A stretch of 6,820 nt of DNA from Anaerotignum sp. (GTDB lineage Bacteria > Bacillota > Clostridia > Lachnospirales > Anaerotignaceae): contig JAFRZQ010000238.1 in assembly GCA_017442465.1 (NCBI GenBank), positions 1 through 6,820 of the forward strand. Direction: 5' to 3'. The notes under the pieces were generated by a model. The model saw only the letters and a program-made list of their open reading frames with translations. It was not told where the DNA came from and made no database searches. Numbering within the stretch: the first letter of the stretch is position 1; every line of letters begins with the position of its first letter. The translations under genes and the position numbers were made by a program. This document shows positions 5,116-6,820 of the stretch, piece after piece.

Positions 5116-6228
5116 TTATTTTGTACCTTTTACGATGATTTCAGGGATCGCTTCCTGGATGATCTCCTTGGAAACTTCTTTTTCCTCCGTCACAACGCCG
5201 TTGACACGGGTGATCTGGATGGTGCTCTTCTTCTGACCGGCCTTCCCCTGCTGGATGACCTTCTGATAGCTGGAAGGCTTTGTATCATCATACTGGGTCT
5301 GGTATACTTTGGGTTCTACTGCAGTTAAAACCTGTGTTTCCACTGTTTTGATGGAAATTTTTGGTTTCTGCACAGGTACATTGATGACCTGGCCCACCTT
5401 GATGGTCTTATCCAGCCCCGCGCCGGGATTTACCTCCAGCAGCTTTTCCACTGTCGTATCAAATTCCTGAGCGATCAGATACAGGGCATCGCCGGATTTC
5501 ACAGTATAGCTCTGGGTCACTTCTGTAGTAGATTTCAGCACCGCAACAGCATCTTCCCGATCCAGAATTTCCGTGGACTCCACAAATTCATTGACGATCT
5601 TCACATCTTCCACCCAGCCGATCTCTGCATCCTGTGCCACGCCTTCTTCCGGCAGCAGCTCCGTCTGCAGCTGTGTCAGCACAGCATTGGCCTGTTCCTG
5701 ATTCGCCAGAACAACCGCTCTGCCGCCATCCACAGTGATCACCGCTGCGTCCACTTTATATGTCACCATACTACGCATCTTAGGCAGCAGATGTTCCATA
5801 GTACAGACATCTTTTTCGTTTCTGGAGCCGATATGAACACCTTCTACTTTGATCTCTTCGTTGATCTGCACCTTGGAGCCGACAATGCTTTCCAGCTGCC
5901 CCTCCAGGGTTTCAGTCAAATATTCTGCCGTTACATCCGAACCTTTCAGGATACCCACCTGTTCTTCGTTGATGAAAACAGCGGAGCCATTTTTACGAAC
6001 AAACAGAAATACGATAAACAGTACCACAAGGATACCGATGAGATACAGCATATTGCGGTTCAGCTTTCTGCCGCCCTTTCTCACACGCCTTCTCTGTGGG
6101 TCGTTCTGTTTTTCTTTGCGGCTTTGGCGATTGCCGCCGCTATTTCTATTGCTTCTGCCGCTTCTGACGGGCTTGCCGCCGCCATAGGGCACACGTTCTT
6201 CCCTCTTGGGAAACATTGTATCAGACAC
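5116..6228 (-). CDS. Membrane-anchored LysM and G5 domain protein lacking a peptidase domain
   Basis: A 370-residue cell-envelope protein. Residues 1-58 form a strongly basic, Arg/Lys/Gly/Asn-rich cytoplasmic tail. Residues 59-78 (NMLYLIGILVVLFIVFLFVR) are the single membrane segment, so the rest is outside. Residues 84-235 form an alpha/beta spacer seen before LysM in clostridial M23-type proteins. LysM is at 240-286 (YTVKSGDALYLIAQEF to GQVINVPV) and should bind N-acetylglucosamine in peptidoglycan. G5 is at about 291-368, ending IIVKGTK. The protein stops exactly where G5 ends; related proteins usually continue into an M23 or 3D domain, and none follows before the terminator. It is therefore probably a wall-binding or scaffold protein, not a hydrolase. 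The start is GTG 6228, with AAGGGGGGT just upstream. A TTG at 6348 lies upstream of its promoter, and ATG 6216 is too far from the ribosome binding site. It has its own promoter and terminator. Confidence 0.88.
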   Translation of the reverse strand: MSDTMFPKREERVPYGGGKPVRSGRSNRNSGGNRQSRKEKQNDPQRRRVRKGGRKLNRNMLYLIGILVVLFIVFLFVRKNGSAVFINEEQVGILKGSDVTAEYLTETLEGQLESIVGSKVQINEEIKVEGVHIGSRNEKDVCTMEHLLPKMRSMVTYKVDAAVITVDGGRAVVLANQEQANAVLTQLQTELLPEEGVAQDAEIGWVEDVKIVNEFVESTEILDREDAVAVLKSTTEVTQSYTVKSGDALYLIAQEFDTTVEKLLEVNPGAGLDKTIKVGQVINVPVQKPKISIKTVETQVLTAVEPKVYQTQYDDTKPSSYQKVIQQGKAGQKKSTIQITRVNGVVTEEKEVSKEIIQEAIPEIIVKGTK

Positions 6229-6234
6229 GGGAAT

Positions 6235-6243
6235 ACCCCCCTT
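6235..6243 (-). promoter_or_regulatory. G-run ribosome binding site selecting a GTG start
   Basis: AAGGGGGGT on the minus strand sits 6 nt before GTG 6228 and 18 nt before ATG 6216. Spacing therefore favours the GTG, although the site is a G-run and not a textbook AGGAGG. Confidence 0.65.
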
Positions 6244-6277
6244 ATCGGTCAAAAAATGATATATTTCTACAAGTACT

Positions 6278-6306
6278 ATTGTATGCCATAGGCGGAAAGA
6301 TTGCAA
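6278..6306 (-). promoter_or_regulatory. Sigma-A-type promoter of the LysM-G5 gene
   Basis: -35 TTGCAA (6301-6306) and -10 TACAAT (6278-6283, five of six matches) are separated by 17 bp on the minus strand. The predicted start near 6271 leaves a leader of about 43 nt before GTG 6228. It rules out translation from the far upstream TTG at 6348. Confidence 0.7.
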
Positions 6307-6346
6307 GCAAAAGCTCTCTTTTCCCTTTTGTACTGATTCTGGAAAC

Positions 6347-6387
6347 AAAAAATCTTCCTTCGCCTGTTGGCGAAGGAAGATTTTTTT
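6347..6387 (-). terminator. Strong terminator after the Cys-rich gene, symmetric and possibly bidirectional
   Basis: A perfect inverted repeat: arms 6347-6364 and 6369-6386 pair over 18 bp around a 4-nt loop (AACA on the minus strand). The GC-rich inner stem CTTCCTTCGCC is flanked by A-runs on one side and T-runs on the other, so both strands end in a U-tract. It terminates the gene ending at 6473 and insulates the LysM-G5 promoter about 40 bp on. No plus-strand gene is seen that would need it. Confidence 0.9.
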
Positions 6388-6472
6388 AGATAATATTCTG
6401 TTCGATAAATTGGGATTTTTCTGACTGTTCTATATATTAGAATCTTTGGCAGTTTTCCCATCTCTTTTAGGT

Positions 6473-6820
6473 TTATCCAAAGATCTGGCCGTCCCCTCCG
6501 CACCTGGAGCAGTCGCCGGTACCATTGCATTTCCAACATTCCTCCCACTCCCGGTCTAAGCCAGGGCTGTAGCTGTATTCGCCCTTGCGGCCGTTGCAGG
6601 CGGTGCAGTTGCCACCGTAGCAGCTGGGACAGTCCACATATCCGCCGCCGGTGGAAGGCGTAGAAATACTGATATCGCCTCCGTCCATGGTGATCCCGTC
6701 GGAAAACTCGATACTCAGCGTCTGGTCATTCCAACTGGTGTAAGTGTTGCTTTGCACGATCACATGGGCACCGTTTTCAGAAATGGTTTCGGCATCCAGA
6801 CCTCTGTGGGCAAGTTCCCA
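6473..6820 (-). CDS. Cys-rich protein with four DnaJ-zinc-finger-like CxxC repeats, C-terminal part (runs off right edge)
   Basis: I do not recognise this gene. The frame is open from the right edge with no convincing start, so the visible 115 residues are the C-terminal end of a longer protein. The first 65 or so visible residues (including IVQSNTYTSWNDQTLSIEF, ending in a GDISISTPSTGGG linker) have a beta-rich pattern I cannot name. The tail carries CPSCYGGN, CTACNGRKG, CWKCNGTGD and CSRCGGDG: four CxxCxG-type units, two close pairs separated by about 18 residues. This resembles the cysteine-rich zinc domain of DnaJ, where four such units bind two zinc ions. No J-domain is visible. It may bind zinc and take part in protein folding or protein contacts, but that is inference. 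The gene ends with IFG and TAA, and its terminator lies about 90 nt further on. Confidence 0.75.
   Translation of the reverse strand, partial: WELAHRGLDAETISENGAHVIVQSNTYTSWNDQTLSIEFSDGITMDGGDISISTPSTGGGYVDCPSCYGGNCTACNGRKGEYSYSPGLDREWEECWKCNGTGDCSRCGGDGQIFG

Noticed and set aside
5116..6348. Longer LysM-G5 protein starting at TTG 6348
   Set aside because: The extra 40 residues would cover the promoter and sit next to the preceding terminator, and no ribosome binding site precedes the TTG. GTG 6228 has a G-rich site at the right distance.
6398..6434. Two copies of a CTGTTC-TATA/GATA 10-mer, considered as LexA-type (CGAAC/GTTCG) boxes
   Set aside because: Only half of the Gram-positive LexA palindrome is present in each copy, and the site lies in the 3' untranslated part of the Cys-rich gene, not at a promoter.
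6276..6548. 90-codon minus-strand frame overlapping the Cys-rich gene end and the terminator
   Set aside because: It reads through the strong terminator hairpin and overlaps a better-supported coding frame; the translation has no recognisable feature.

Overview
The window looks like a chromosomal stretch of a low-to-mid G+C Bacillota, most likely a gut-type Clostridia (Lachnospiraceae-like). The evidence is the WalR/WalK two-component system, strong AGGAGG-type ribosome binding sites, a LysM-G5 envelope protein, a short Firmicutes-type glucose-6-phosphate isomerase, and compact U-tailed terminators. The species cannot be fixed from the sequence. Every supported gene is on the minus strand, so the biological reading order runs from the right edge to the left edge. 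No mobile element, CRISPR array, tRNA or rRNA is visible.

Reading in transcription order: (1) 6820-6473, the C-terminal end of an unrecognised protein with four CxxC pairs in DnaJ-zinc-finger-like CxxCxG repeats, closed by a strong, near-symmetric terminator at 6347-6387. (2) 6228-5116, a single-pass membrane protein with a very basic cytoplasmic N-terminus, one LysM domain and a C-terminal G5 domain. It has its own promoter (6278-6306) and terminator (5056-5095). (3) 4985-3654, pgi (glucose-6-phosphate isomerase), with its own terminator at 3619-3642. (4) 3462-2761 walR, then 2734-929 walK, from a good sigma-A-type promoter at 3517-3545. (5) A 190-bp gap, then a small secreted protein with an Ig-like beta-sandwich pattern (738-304). 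(6) After 40 bp, the start of a membrane-anchored YycH-like protein (263 to the left edge).

The main biology is the essential cell-wall regulator WalRK and the genes downstream of it. The most interesting stretch is the 190-bp gap between walK and the small secreted protein. It holds five TGTWA half-sites (read on the minus strand) spaced 11, 11, 11 and 10 bp, so they lie on one face of the helix. The two promoter-proximal half-sites fit the published WalR consensus TGTWAH-N5-TGTWAH exactly. The array ends 10 bp upstream of a TATACT -10 box that lacks a recognisable -35, the layout of an OmpR/PhoB-type activated promoter. A 15-bp hairpin overlaps the predicted transcription start. I infer that WalR, encoded just upstream, directly controls the secreted Ig-like protein and the YycH-like gene behind it, which would make a feedback loop. 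The Ig-like protein would be a candidate uncharacterised extracellular Wal component. This rests on sequence pattern only.
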